A stretch of DNA of 8,237 nucleotides from an uncultured bacterium. Its GTDB lineage: Bacteria; Bacteroidota; Bacteroidia; Bacteroidales; JACABE01. The notes under the pieces were generated by a model. The model searched no databases and had not been told where the DNA came from. It saw nothing but the letters and a program-made list of their open reading frames with translations. Made by a program: the position numbers and the translations under genes. Numbering within the stretch: position 1 is the first letter of the stretch; every line of letters starts with the position of its first letter. Positions 1 to 7,048 of this stretch are shown here, one piece after another. The stretch spans positions 1 to 8,237 of the forward strand of contig CAIWDQ010000459.1 in assembly GCA_903911455.1 (NCBI GenBank). The letters run 5' to 3'.

Positions 1-4
1 AACT

Positions 5-3000
5 ATGATAGCACAAGATGTATTAAACACTATATTGTCAGCTTCAAATATAGTTGAAGTCATTGATGATTTTGTAAAACTGCAGAAAAAGGGAGTAAAC
101 TATATTGGTTACTGCCCTTTTCACAATGAAAATACAGCAAGTCTTGTTGTCTCACCAACTAAAAAAATATATAAATGTTTTGGTTGTGGAGCAGGTGGGA
201 ATGCTATTAATTTTGTAAAAGAGCATGAAAAGATAAGTTTTCCTGAAGCTGCAATATATGTAGCCGATAAATACAATATAATCTTAAATCAGAAAGGTTC
301 CAAAGCTGGGCTTGCTGAGTTGGGACAAAAAGGTAGGCTGAAAAATATTAACAAATGGGCTTCAGATTTCTTTAATTCTAATAGTGAGGAAGCTTCAAAC
401 TATTTTAAGAAACGACATATCTCAGAAGAAATAAAAGTGGAGTTTGAGTTGGGTTTTGCAAAAGATGGTTGGAATTTTCTGGAGAAAGAAGCAGCACAGA
501 ATGGTTATACTAAAGAGATTCTGGAGAAAGCCGGTCTAATCATAAGAAAAGAACCTAATTTCTATGATTATTTTAGAAACAGGATTATATTCCCTTTCTT
601 TGATATCAGTGGTAATGTCGTTGGATTTACTGGAAGAGATATTTCTGATAAGAAAGATACTGCAAAATACCTAAACAGTCCTGAAACGGAATTATTCAAT
701 AAAGACAGCATCTTATACGGACTCTTTCAGGCTAAACGTGATATAATAGGTAAAGATAGTACTTACCTTGTAGAAGGAAATGTTGATGTATTGAGATTTC
801 ATAGTATGGGAATTAAGAATACCGTTGCCGGAAGTGGGACAGCTTTATCTGTAAAACAATGCCAACTCATAAAACGATTTACTAAGAATGTGACTATTGT
901 TTATGACGGAGATAAGGCAGGTGTTAAGGCTACATTTAAGAATATAGATATCTTGATTGAAAACGGAATTGATGTCAGAGCCATCATGTTACCTGATGGA
1001 GAAGACCCTGATTCCATTGGCTTGAAATATTCAGATGTTGAATTAAAAAAATATCTTGCAGAGAATGAGAAAGACTTCATTACTTTAAAGTTTGAGTTAT
1101 TAAAAGAAGATGCCGATAATACAGCAGCTTTGGCAAACTTGGCTAAAGATATATTACAGACTATTGCTTTAGTACCTGATGAGATTACCAGAAACCTATT
1201 TAAAAGAGATTGCATAAATAAGTTTCATTTGGAAGAGTCAGTTGTTCAAAATTTCTTTAACGTCAAAAAGAAGCAGCCATTAAAACCTTTAAGTACGGTA
1301 AATGATTGGGTAGGTTTAGCATTTGCAAAAGAGATGATAATTGAAAAAGACGAATGTCTGATCACTCTGAATTATGATAAGATGATAGAGATGATTTGTA
1401 ATGGTGATGAGAATATTATCTGTCATTCAGGGAAAATAGAAACTCTGCATATCCAGCAGTTGAATAAAATCACTCAAAATATAGTTCTTATTGATAATAT
1501 TGAAATTAATGATCTTGAAACCGAAAGTAAAATTATTGAGTTAGGAAAAAGACTTTTCAAAAACAAGATGAATGTTAGGGTTTATTCTGAGGATGTTGAG
1601 GATAACAAAAGCTTTACCTCCTTTATGGATTATTATGTAATATTATCAGCATCATTTATTCTTTCATCTGAAGGAGACGATCTTGTTAGAAAAAATCAAA
1701 TAGAAAAGACTGCCGATTTACTTTCTTTCGCCGACAATACGCTTATAAATATTTCAACACAGTTTATTGCTAAGAAATTCAATATTAAAGAATCAGCATT
1801 CACTAAAATCTTAGCCCCTTTTGTTGCAAAGCGACAAACTAAGATAAAAATGCAAAATGAAGGAGTAATGAGCGAAGGGGAAATATTACAGTTTGACCCT
1901 GAGCGATTGCCTCCTTATGTTGATTTGGATATGTTTAGGAGGTATGGCTATTTTGCTGCTCAGAATTCAAAAGGTTTTAAAGTAGCTTATGTGTTCAGAA
2001 CTGATCAGGGTGGTTTGATGACTGTCGGAAATTTTTATATGGAACCGCTTTTTCATGTCTATCATACTGAACCTTTAAAAAATAAAAGGATAGTTCAGAT
2101 TAATAACGGGGAACAAAATAAACAGTTTTTCATGGAACTCACATCTGACAGTATGGTAGACTTTAATCTTTTCAAGAAGTGTCTCTGGAGAGAGGGAGGT
2201 AATGTTTTCAGTAAGGGAAAACCTATTCATTTTGAGATGATATTAGCTTCATTAGCTAATAAATTCCCTTTAACTTATGAGTTAAATACATTTGGACAGC
2301 AGCATGAAGGCTTTTTCGCTTTTACGAATGCCATCTTCAGTGAAGGCAAAATTATATACAACGATGAATTTGGATTGGTTGATCATGGAGATACTAAATA
2401 TTATTCTCCTGCCAACAGTAAAATTTATAACGGACAGCGTAAAGATGATGATAAATTTGAACAGGATCGTTTTTTTGTATATAAAGAGAATAAAGATACA
2501 GATTTTAAGACCTGGGCATATCTGATGGATGAAGTATACAAAGCTAATGATAACGGAAAATGGGCATTAATTATGGCTATACTTGCAGCATTCAGGAGTG
2601 TGATTTATCCTATTGACAGGTTGTTTACTACATTGTTTTTGTCAGGTCCTACTGAATCAGGTAAGTCACAGATAGCAATAAGTATACGTTCATTATTTAT
2701 GTTACCCGGTGCATCATTGTTCAATTTAGAGTCAGGTACAGATGCTGCTTTCTTTTCTACTCTAGAAAGATATAGGGATGTTGCTATTGTTTTTGAAGAA
2801 TACAACGATTATCAAATATCAGATACCAAATTTCAGGGATTGAAAGCTGCTGTATATGATGGTGAAGGGAAAACTAAACGTAAAGATGCCACCAGTAAAG
2901 ACTTAGATATCTCTAAGGTTAATGGTGTACCGATACTATTAGGACAGGAAAGACCTGAACGTGATGATGGTTCATTGGGAAACAGATGCGTACTGAAGCA

Positions 3001-3916
3001 GGTTCCTAAGAAGAGCGACTGGACTGATGAAGAAGTCTCTTTATTCAAAAATCTTAAGGAAAGAGAAAAAGCCGGACTTTCTAACATTTTAATAGAAGTA
3101 CTCAGAATTCGTCCTCAGATAAGTGAGCATTTTTCAAAACAACAAAGAATATGTTTTAAAGATCTTAAAGAAGTATTCAGAAAAAAAGGAATAACTGTTG
3201 AAAACAGGATAACCAATACTGTTTCTCTATTTACTACAATGGTTAAGATATTAGAAGTTCATGCTCCACAATTGGAATTGCCTTTTTCGTATGATACATT
3301 TTTTAAGCTGGCACAGGATCAGATTATAGAACAATCAGAACAGATACTTTCAACTAATAGGTTGTCAGGATTTTTTGAGTCAATTGAAATTTTGATGTTG
3401 AGAGAAAAGTTAGTAACAGGAAGAGATTTTAAGATTGAGATCGGGAGCAAGATTAATATCATGCAAAACAGTAAGGAGACTTATGAAAAAATCTTGAATA
3501 AAGAAAGTAAGATATTATATTTACGGTTAAATAATATTCATTCTCATTATTGCGAATTGAAGAAAACAGAAGCTTTGAAAATGGGAAATCTTAATACATA
3601 TCTGAAAGACCATCCTGCTTATATTGGACATGTTAAAAGCACCCGATTTGATTGGATGGAATTTAAAGACCAAAAAGACCCATTAAAAGATTATGTAATG
3701 AAAGTAGCGATGAGGGCTTCTGCTAATACTTCTGCTGTTGCTTTTAATTATGAAATCTTAAAAGAAAATGTAAATATTGACCTTGAAAAATATGATATGG
3801 ATATTAATGAAAGCCCGAAAGAAGAATCAGGCTTTTATCAGAGGGAAGAAACTTTAAAAAAAGGAGAAGTTGTGCAGACTAAATTATTAATTGTTAAGGC
3901 TGATCTGCCTTTCTGA
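5..3916 (+). CDS. Mobile-element DNA primase: CHC2 zinc finger, TOPRIM and C-terminal P-loop NTPase
   Basis: The protein probably makes RNA primers for replication of a plasmid, phage or integrative element. The N-terminus is plainly DnaG-like. A CHC2 zinc ribbon has ligands C37, H40, C58 and C61. A TOPRIM domain follows, with the catalytic glutamate in LVEG (E257) and the acidic motif DGDKAG at 301-306. DnaG normally stops near 600-650 aa, but this protein runs to 1303. Residues about 420-780 are unassigned. The C-terminal half has a Walker A motif GPTESGKS (881-888), a Walker B-like VAIVFEEYND (926-935) and a conserved LLGQERPERDD stretch, typical of helicase-like ATPases of mobile elements. 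The ATG at base 5 is preferred because the zinc finger then sits at the usual DnaG distance; only 4 upstream bases are visible. Primase and ATPase assignments are firm; helicase activity is inferred. Confidence 0.9.
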   Translation: MIAQDVLNTILSASNIVEVIDDFVKLQKKGVNYIGYCPFHNENTASLVVSPTKKIYKCFGCGAGGNAINFVKEHEKISFPEAAIYVADKYNIILNQKGSKAGLAELGQKGRLKNINKWASDFFNSNSEEASNYFKKRHISEEIKVEFELGFAKDGWNFLEKEAAQNGYTKEILEKAGLIIRKEPNFYDYFRNRIIFPFFDISGNVVGFTGRDISDKKDTAKYLNSPETELFNKDSILYGLFQAKRDIIGKDSTYLVEGNVDVLRFHSMGIKNTVAGSGTALSVKQCQLIKRFTKNVTIVYDGDKAGVKATFKNIDILIENGIDVRAIMLPDGEDPDSIGLKYSDVELKKYLAENEKDFITLKFELLKEDADNTAALANLAKDILQTIALVPDEITRNLFKRDCINKFHLEESVVQNFFNVKKKQPLKPLSTVNDWVGLAFAKEMIIEKDECLITLNYDKMIEMICNGDENIICHSGKIETLHIQQLNKITQNIVLIDNIEINDLETESKIIELGKRLFKNKMNVRVYSEDVEDNKSFTSFMDYYVILSASFILSSEGDDLVRKNQIEKTADLLSFADNTLINISTQFIAKKFNIKESAFTKILAPFVAKRQTKIKMQNEGVMSEGEILQFDPERLPPYVDLDMFRRYGYFAAQNSKGFKVAYVFRTDQGGLMTVGNFYMEPLFHVYHTEPLKNKRIVQINNGEQNKQFFMELTSDSMVDFNLFKKCLWREGGNVFSKGKPIHFEMILASLANKFPLTYELNTFGQQHEGFFAFTNAIFSEGKIIYNDEFGLVDHGDTKYYSPANSKIYNGQRKDDDKFEQDRFFVYKENKDTDFKTWAYLMDEVYKANDNGKWALIMAILAAFRSVIYPIDRLFTTLFLSGPTESGKSQIAISIRSLFMLPGASLFNLESGTDAAFFSTLERYRDVAIVFEEYNDYQISDTKFQGLKAAVYDGEGKTKRKDATSKDLDISKVNGVPILLGQERPERDDGSLGNRCVLKQVPKKSDWTDEEVSLFKNLKEREKAGLSNILIEVLRIRPQISEHFSKQQRICFKDLKEVFRKKGITVENRITNTVSLFTTMVKILEVHAPQLELPFSYDTFFKLAQDQIIEQSEQILSTNRLSGFFESIEILMLREKLVTGRDFKIEIGSKINIMQNSKETYEKILNKESKILYLRLNNIHSHYCELKKTEALKMGNLNTYLKDHPAYIGHVKSTRFDWMEFKDQKDPLKDYVMKVAMRASANTSAVAFNYEILKENVNIDLEKYDMDINESPKEESGFYQREETLKKGEVVQTKLLIVKADLPF

Positions 3917-3981
3917 TTTTACCGATTAGTATCCCAATATCAAAGAAAATATTAAAATGAAAAATTTAAGACAAAAACGGC

Positions 3982-4330
3982 TTCCAACGTTCCAACATTC
4001 CAACAATAAATGAGAAAAAAGATAATAGCTTAAGGTATAATAATAATTGAGTAATAAAAATATATTTATCTGTTGGAATAACCTTTTTTATGTTGGAATA
4101 CGTTGGAATGAAAATGAATTTATTGGAATCTGTTGGAATTGTAAATTAATATTTGAATTTTTATTGTTGGACTGGTTATTTCGTGATTCCAACAAGAGAC
4201 TAAAATGTAAATGTGTATAAATAAACCAACTAGATATTTCTTGAAATTAGCAAAAAAGTCATTCCAACACCAAAAATAAGTTATGTACTATATTATCTGC
4301 ATCTTACAACTTTTGTTGGAGTGTTGGTTT
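3982..4330. repeat. Cluster of TTCCAAC/GTTGGAA octamers (iteron-like)
   Basis: At least 13 copies of an octamer NTTCCAAC or its complement GTTGGAAT lie downstream of the primase. Forward copies start at 3982, 3990 and 3998 (a perfect 8-bp tandem), 4187 and 4262. Reverse copies start at 4072, 4092, 4102, 4122 and 4132, all a multiple of 10 bp apart. Variants are at 4166, 4315 and 4323, and a stray ATTCCAAT is at 4511. The 10-bp phasing puts the reverse copies on one face of the helix, which suits a DNA-binding protein array such as replication iterons or a partition site. The inverted copies could also form hairpins. The repeats are directly visible; the origin role is inferred from the adjacent primase. 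Confidence 0.75.
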
Positions 4331-4540
4331 GAAAATTCGAAAAAAAAGGATGTTTTAAAAGCAAATAAAAAGTTAAGAACATATCCTCCATTTTTTCGGA
4401 GGGATTATTATTGATTTTTTAAATTTATAAAGTGAAATTAGTTATTCGTTTATTATATTATTAAATTTATTCATAAATAAACACATGCTTAAAAAGTCAG
4501 AAATGAAAGCATTCCAATATTAGTGTAGAAACTTTTTCTG
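4331..4540. other. AT-rich non-coding stretch next to the octamer cluster
   Basis: No gene is visible. The stretch is very AT-rich, with long A and T runs. It contains a small hairpin (CCTCC at 4385-4389 with GGAGG at 4398-4402, 8-nt loop) followed by T-rich sequence, and a 7-bp inverted repeat GTTTATT (4448-4454) with AATAAAC (4476-4482). It could serve as a duplex-unwinding region if the neighbouring octamers are iterons, or simply be intergenic sequence. The small hairpin is too weak to call a terminator with confidence. Confidence 0.35.
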
Positions 4541-4542
4541 CA

Positions 4543-4560
4543 TATTTTTGAGTATATTTG
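4543..4560 (+). promoter_or_regulatory. Two possible Bacteroidota -7 elements just before a terminator
   Basis: TATTTTTG (4543-4550) and TATATTTG (4553-4560) both match the Bacteroidota -7 consensus TAnnTTTG, but no good -33 TTTG lies at the right distance. Transcription from either would run almost at once into the terminator that starts at 4566. In such AT-rich sequence these matches may be chance. Confidence 0.2.
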
Positions 4561-4565
4561 TTTTG

Positions 4566-4593
4566 AAAGCCTTCCGGTAGTTAGGCTTTTTTT
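4566..4593 (+). terminator. Intrinsic (Rho-independent) terminator
   Basis: A 7-bp stem AAAGCCT (4566-4572) with AGGCTTT (4583-4589) encloses a 10-nt loop and runs into TTTTTTT ending at 4593. The A-rich 5' side is typical of Bacteroidota terminators. The nearest clear upstream gene, the primase, ends about 650 bp away, so this may end a long 3' region or an unannotated small RNA. Confidence 0.65.
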
Positions 4594-4638
4594 GATAAGA
4601 TTGATTTTTTTTAATTTTATGTGAATTAAAATTGTAAG

Positions 4639-4723
4639 TTTGTATTAAAATAACCAAGACGTTTATCATATAAAGCTAGCTAAATTTGGCTATCTTTATA
4701 TGAATTAGTAATACAAATAAACG
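4639..4723. repeat. Nested and crossing inverted repeats upstream of the lipoprotein gene
   Basis: The centre is a 36-bp near-palindrome (arms 4667-4684 and 4685-4702, 16 of 18 positions complementary) with AAATTT at its middle. It is flanked by TTTGTATTA (4639-4647) matching TAATACAAA (4709-4717), and by CGTTTAT (4660-4666) matching ATAAACG (4717-4723). The two outer pairs cross rather than nest, so both cannot form in a simple hairpin at once. The right edge, AAACGATTATATGC, resembles the right edge of the attC-like site downstream of the lipoprotein gene. It could be a degenerate attC, another recombination site, an operator or a structured 5' region. Confidence 0.5.
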
Positions 4724-4732
4724 ATTATATGC

Positions 4733-4748
4733 AAGCCAAATACGGCTT
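4733..4748. repeat. Small hairpin AAGCC/GGCTT before the lipoprotein gene
   Basis: AAGCC (4733-4737) pairs with GGCTT (4744-4748) around a 6-nt loop, 33 bp ahead of the lipoprotein start. It lacks a following T-run, so it is not a terminator on the + strand. Its role is unknown. Confidence 0.3.
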
Positions 4749-4781
4749 CAGGATTTTTAAATAGTTTATATAAATAAATAT

Positions 4782-5420
4782 ATGAGTAAATTACATTCAA
4801 ATATTTTAGCTGCTATTCTAATTGCGTCACTAATTATTTTAACAGGATGCAAAGAATCTGATCCTCCTAAAGCAACCATTGGTGAACAAGTGTGGACAAT
4901 TCAAAATTATGATGGTACGCATTATCAAAACGGAGACTGTATTCCTGAAGTCAAAAGTGCTGCGGAATGGGAAAAGCTTAAAACTGGGGCTTGGTGTTAC
5001 TATGAAAACGATGAAACAAATGGGAAGAAATATGGAAGGCTTTACAATCTCTTAGCAATTAATGATAAGCGAGGTTTTGCACCAAAAGGCTGGCATATAC
5101 CAACAAATTCAGAATGGATAAAGCTAGTTGATTTCCTGGGCGGTCCATTGATAGCTGCATTGGCTATGAAAAGTAATCAGGGATGGAATGGATCAGGTAA
5201 TGGTACAAATAGCAGCAAACTTAATTGCCTCCCAGGTGGCATAAGGAGTTCTATAGCATTCAGCGGTTTAGGAAATCAAGGATTGTGGTGGACGTCAACT
5301 AAGGATTCATTAACAGGTTATACCTTTGCTTGTGACGTAACAGTAGGAGGTAACGTTTATCAAACTAACGGTGAAAACAATACTGGAATGGCGGTTCGCT
5401 TAATAAAGGATATTGAATAG
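4782..5420 (+). CDS. FISUMP-domain lipoprotein
   Basis: This is a predicted lipid-anchored envelope protein of unknown function. Residues 1-22 form a signal peptide with a hydrophobic core (ILAAILIASLIIL) ending in the lipobox LTGC, so C23 should be lipidated. The mature part is a single FISUMP domain (Fibrobacter succinogenes major paralogous family, TIGR02145). Its typical run is present: IGEQVWTIQNYDG, AAEWEKLKTGAWCYYEND, KKYGRLYNLLAI, KGWHIPTNSEWIKL, LPGGIRS, WWTSTK and a C-terminal MAVRLIKD. At 212 aa it is a compact one-domain member. It stands alone between a terminator and palindrome complex and an attC-like fold, so it may be a cassette gene. The start at 4782 gives a normal signal peptide; the upstream sequence is AT-rich with no Shine-Dalgarno. 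No convincing promoter is seen. Family assignment is confident; its molecular role is not known. Confidence 0.88.
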   Translation: MSKLHSNILAAILIASLIILTGCKESDPPKATIGEQVWTIQNYDGTHYQNGDCIPEVKSAAEWEKLKTGAWCYYENDETNGKKYGRLYNLLAINDKRGFAPKGWHIPTNSEWIKLVDFLGGPLIAALAMKSNQGWNGSGNGTNSSKLNCLPGGIRSSIAFSGLGNQGLWWTSTKDSLTGYTFACDVTVGGNVYQTNGENNTGMAVRLIKDIE

Positions 5421-5452
5421 TTTCATTTCTTAAATACTTCCAAATGGTTTGT

Positions 5453-5584
5453 ATTTAACAGCACATTTGCAATAGGCGGGGTTTCATTCTCAGCAGACAG
5501 TTTTGTGGTTAAAGAAAGTTCAGTTTCCTGCATCAACAGCTGTGCAGCAAAGCCCGCCCATCGCAAATCTTTCAAACGTTATAA
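5453..5584 (+). repeat. attC-like recombination site (imperfect inverted repeat)
   Basis: This 132-bp fold-back region has the attC order. An R''-like ATTTAAC (5453-5459) fits RYYYAAC. A left arm (5465-5484) and right arm (5549-5568) are complementary at 17 of 20 positions around a GC-rich core GGCGGG / CCCGCC. The R'-like end is AACGTTATAA, with the GTT at 5578-5580. Two of the three arm mismatches would be G-T wobbles on the bottom strand, the strand integron integrases use. Total length is within the usual attC range (about 57-141 bp). The R' does not fit GTTRRRY exactly, and no integrase is in the window, so this remains a candidate. Confidence 0.5.
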
Positions 5585-5611
5585 ATCTAATAAAAATAAT
5601 TAAGGCAATAC

Positions 5612-5638
5612 CCTGATATTATTTTTGTATATTTCAGG
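5612..5638. repeat. Inverted repeat flanking the -33 element
   Basis: CCTGATAT (5612-5619) and ATTTCAGG (5631-5638) are complementary at 7 of 8 positions and bracket the -33 TTTG of the toxin-antitoxin promoter. It may be a second regulator-binding site beside the 12-bp palindrome. Confidence 0.35.
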
Positions 5639-5655
5639 TTATAACCTTATCTTTG
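5624..5655 (+). promoter_or_regulatory. Bacteroidota-type promoter of the mobile mystery A-B operon
   Basis: TTTG (5624-5627) and TATCTTTG (5648-5655) are separated by 20 nt. This fits the primary sigma-factor consensus of Bacteroidota, about TTTG, 19-20 nt, TAnnTTTG. Transcription would start near 5661, leaving a leader of about 20 nt before the ATG at 5682. It is the best promoter in the window and gives the two-gene module its own expression. Confidence 0.75.
5636..5647. promoter_or_regulatory. Perfect 12-bp palindrome: candidate operator
   Basis: AGGTTATAACCT is a perfect palindrome lying between the -33 and -7 elements and abutting the -7 element. A repressor dimer bound here would block RNA polymerase. 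The first gene of the operon encodes a helix-turn-helix protein, so autorepression, as in many toxin-antitoxin modules, is the simplest reading. The palindrome is seen; the binding protein is inferred. Confidence 0.6.
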
Positions 5656-5681
5656 CAAAATAATTTTAAGGCTATAGCATT

Positions 5682-6140
5682 ATGAAAAAACAAAAAATAA
5701 TATTAGAACAAATTGATAAAAAGATTCTTCAATTTAAAAAGCTTGAAAATATTACAACTCCATCTTCGGGTTGGGTTTATGCTATTAGACAAGCTTTAGG
5801 AATGTCATTAAGACAATTAGGCAAGAAAATGGAAATTACACCTCAAAGTGTGAAAGAAATTGAAGAAAGAGAAAAATCAGGAAGTATTTCTTTAAATGTA
5901 TTAAGACAATTTGGGAAGTCCTTAAATTTAAAATTAGTATACGGATTTATTCCTGAACAAAATAGTCTTAATGAAATGATTGAAAAAAGGGCTTTAGAAT
6001 TAGCTAGGGAAATTGTAATGAGAACTTCAATAAGTATGAAACTCGAAGACCAGGAAAATAATCCAAAACGAATTCAAAAAGCTATAATTGAAAAAGCTAC
6101 TGAGATTAAAAATGAAATACCAAAAAATCTATGGGACTAA
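5682..6140 (+). CDS. Mobile mystery protein A-like HTH protein (putative antitoxin and autorepressor)
   Basis: This is a cytoplasmic DNA-binding protein of 152 aa, the usual size for the mobile mystery protein A family (TIGR02612). Members occur next to mobile mystery protein B and often in mobile-element contexts. Residues about 34-88 form an XRE/Cro-type helix-turn-helix (YAIRQALGMSLRQLGKKM, then ITPQSVKEIEERE). A polar helical tail (about 93-150) could bind the partner. The gene follows a strong promoter whose spacer contains a perfect palindrome, which suggests autoregulation. Its last codons overlap the start of the Fic gene by 10 nt, so the two should be translationally coupled. An antitoxin role is inferred from gene order and partner type. 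The ATG at 5682 lies about 20 nt from the predicted transcription start. Confidence 0.85.
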   Translation: MKKQKIILEQIDKKILQFKKLENITTPSSGWVYAIRQALGMSLRQLGKKMEITPQSVKEIEEREKSGSISLNVLRQFGKSLNLKLVYGFIPEQNSLNEMIEKRALELAREIVMRTSISMKLEDQENNPKRIQKAIIEKATEIKNEIPKNLWD

Positions 6141-6727
6141 AACTTGAATATAATGAAGGGCAAACACCTCTTGATGAAGACGAAAAAGATGGTTTGTTAA
6201 TCAAGACAATTTCAGTCAGAGAAGAACTTGATGAATTTGAGCAGGCTAATATTCAACAAGCAGTAGAATGGTCAATAAAAACTAAATTCAACAAGGATCA
6301 AATATTAACAGAGGAGTTTATTCTTTTAGTTCATAAAAAAATGTTTGGTGAAGTATGGGCATGGGCTGGAACAAAAAGAAAAAGCAATAAAAATATTGGT
6401 GTAGATAAATATCAAATTTCTGTTGAGTTAAACTATTTGTTTGAGGACTGCAAATATTGGATTGAGAATAATACTTTTTCACCTGATGAAATTGCTATTA
6501 GATTCAGCCATCGAATTGTTAAAATACATGTTTTCCCAAATGGAAATGGTAGGCATTCACGATTGATTGCTGATATAATGATTTCAAACTTATATAACAA
6601 ACCTACTTTTACTTGGGGGAGAACAGACTTATCTCAAAAGAGCGAAGTACGAAAAAAATATTTAGAAGCAATTTATGATGCTGACAAAGGATTAATTCAA
6701 CCATTAATAGATTTCTCAAGAACCTAA
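6131..6727 (+). CDS. Mobile mystery protein B-like Fic-fold protein (putative toxin)
   Basis: This 198-aa cytoplasmic protein belongs to the Fic/Doc superfamily and most resembles mobile mystery protein B (TIGR02613). Fic enzymes usually transfer AMP or another nucleotide-derived group to target hydroxyls. The motif HVFPNGNGRHSR begins at H133, the expected catalytic histidine. The anion-binding GNGR and the distal R144 are intact. Compared with the canonical HPFx(D/E)GNGRxxR, the proline is V134 and the metal-binding acid is N137, so metal use or chemistry may differ. The segment WAGTKRKSNKNIGV (about 78-91) is the beta-hairpin that docks targets in Fic proteins. I see no convincing (S/T)xxxE(G/N) inhibitory helix here, so control may come from the upstream partner. 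The start overlaps the antitoxin-like gene by 10 nt. Family is firm; toxicity and substrate are inferred. Confidence 0.87.
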   Translation: MGLKLEYNEGQTPLDEDEKDGLLIKTISVREELDEFEQANIQQAVEWSIKTKFNKDQILTEEFILLVHKKMFGEVWAWAGTKRKSNKNIGVDKYQISVELNYLFEDCKYWIENNTFSPDEIAIRFSHRIVKIHVFPNGNGRHSRLIADIMISNLYNKPTFTWGRTDLSQKSEVRKKYLEAIYDADKGLIQPLIDFSRT

Positions 6728-6843
6728 TAACAGACTCCACCTAAAAGAATATTATTAATTCTAAATTTAAAATTCTTAATTGACTTTCCCCTGTTCTTTT
6801 TTGGCAATTGCCAATCCTTTACTTTGCATTTTAATTAATCAAA
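6728..6843. other. Non-coding spacer after the Fic gene
   Basis: The spacer is AT-rich with no gene and no convincing terminator for the operon. It contains short A/T inverted repeats (AGAAT and ATTCT around 6750) and the perfect palindrome at 6801-6814, listed separately. Confidence 0.4.
6801..6814. repeat. Perfect 14-bp palindrome TTGGCAATTGCCAA
   Basis: TTGGCAATTGCCAA is its own reverse complement. Close relatives, TTGGCAATTTCCAA and its complement, occur at 7903, 7945 and 8135 on the far side of the hairpin array, so this may be a left-hand boundary or protein site of the same element. On the + strand it has T's before the hairpin but none after it, so it is not a terminator. Confidence 0.5.
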
Positions 6844-6997
6844 ATGGCAAAGATAGGAAATCCAATCAATGCTGAAATATAAAACTGGTTAAATAAAAAA
6901 AAACTTTCAAGAAGGTTTATTCCTGCTGGAAGATAACGTTCCCAACATGCGGACATTGATTAAACATATCAAGAAAAAGAAGGCTAAGAATAATTAG
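6844..6997 (+). pseudogene. Possible remnant of a small coding region
   Basis: An ATG at 6844 opens MAKIGNPINAEI and stops at 6882. Reading on past the stop gives NWLNKKKLSRR. In the next frame, 6893-6997 is open and ends GLFLLEDNVPNMRTL, then IKHIKKKKAKNN and TAG. Joining these would need one stop readthrough and one frameshift near a run of nine A's. The basic C-terminus looks like real protein, but I do not recognise a family. It may be a decayed gene or chance. Confidence 0.2.
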
Positions 6998-7000
6998 GAA

Positions 7001-7048
7001 AGGCAAAAGAGTTCCTGAAGAAAAGGTAATTCAGGAACCCATTTGCCT
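7001..7048. repeat. Array hairpin A1
   Basis: AGGCAAA (7001-7007) pairs with TTTGCCT (7042-7048), and GTTCCTGAA (7011-7019) pairs with TTCAGGAAC (7030-7038), separated by a small internal loop. The apical region begins GAAGAAAAGG. Hairpin A2 at 7436 has the same stem and hairpin A3 at 7768 has an altered but still paired stem. Confidence 0.8.

Noticed and set aside
901..3087. Open frames on the - strand at 901-1215, 2605-2805 and 2833-3087, and a + frame at 2292-2525
   Set aside because: All lie inside the primase gene in other frames, have no family features, and are explained by its codon use.
3957..4013. 18-codon open frame (MKNLRQKRLPTFQHSNNK) over the octamer tandem
   Set aside because: Its second half simply translates the TTCCAAC repeats. 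It is too short to support without expression data or conservation.
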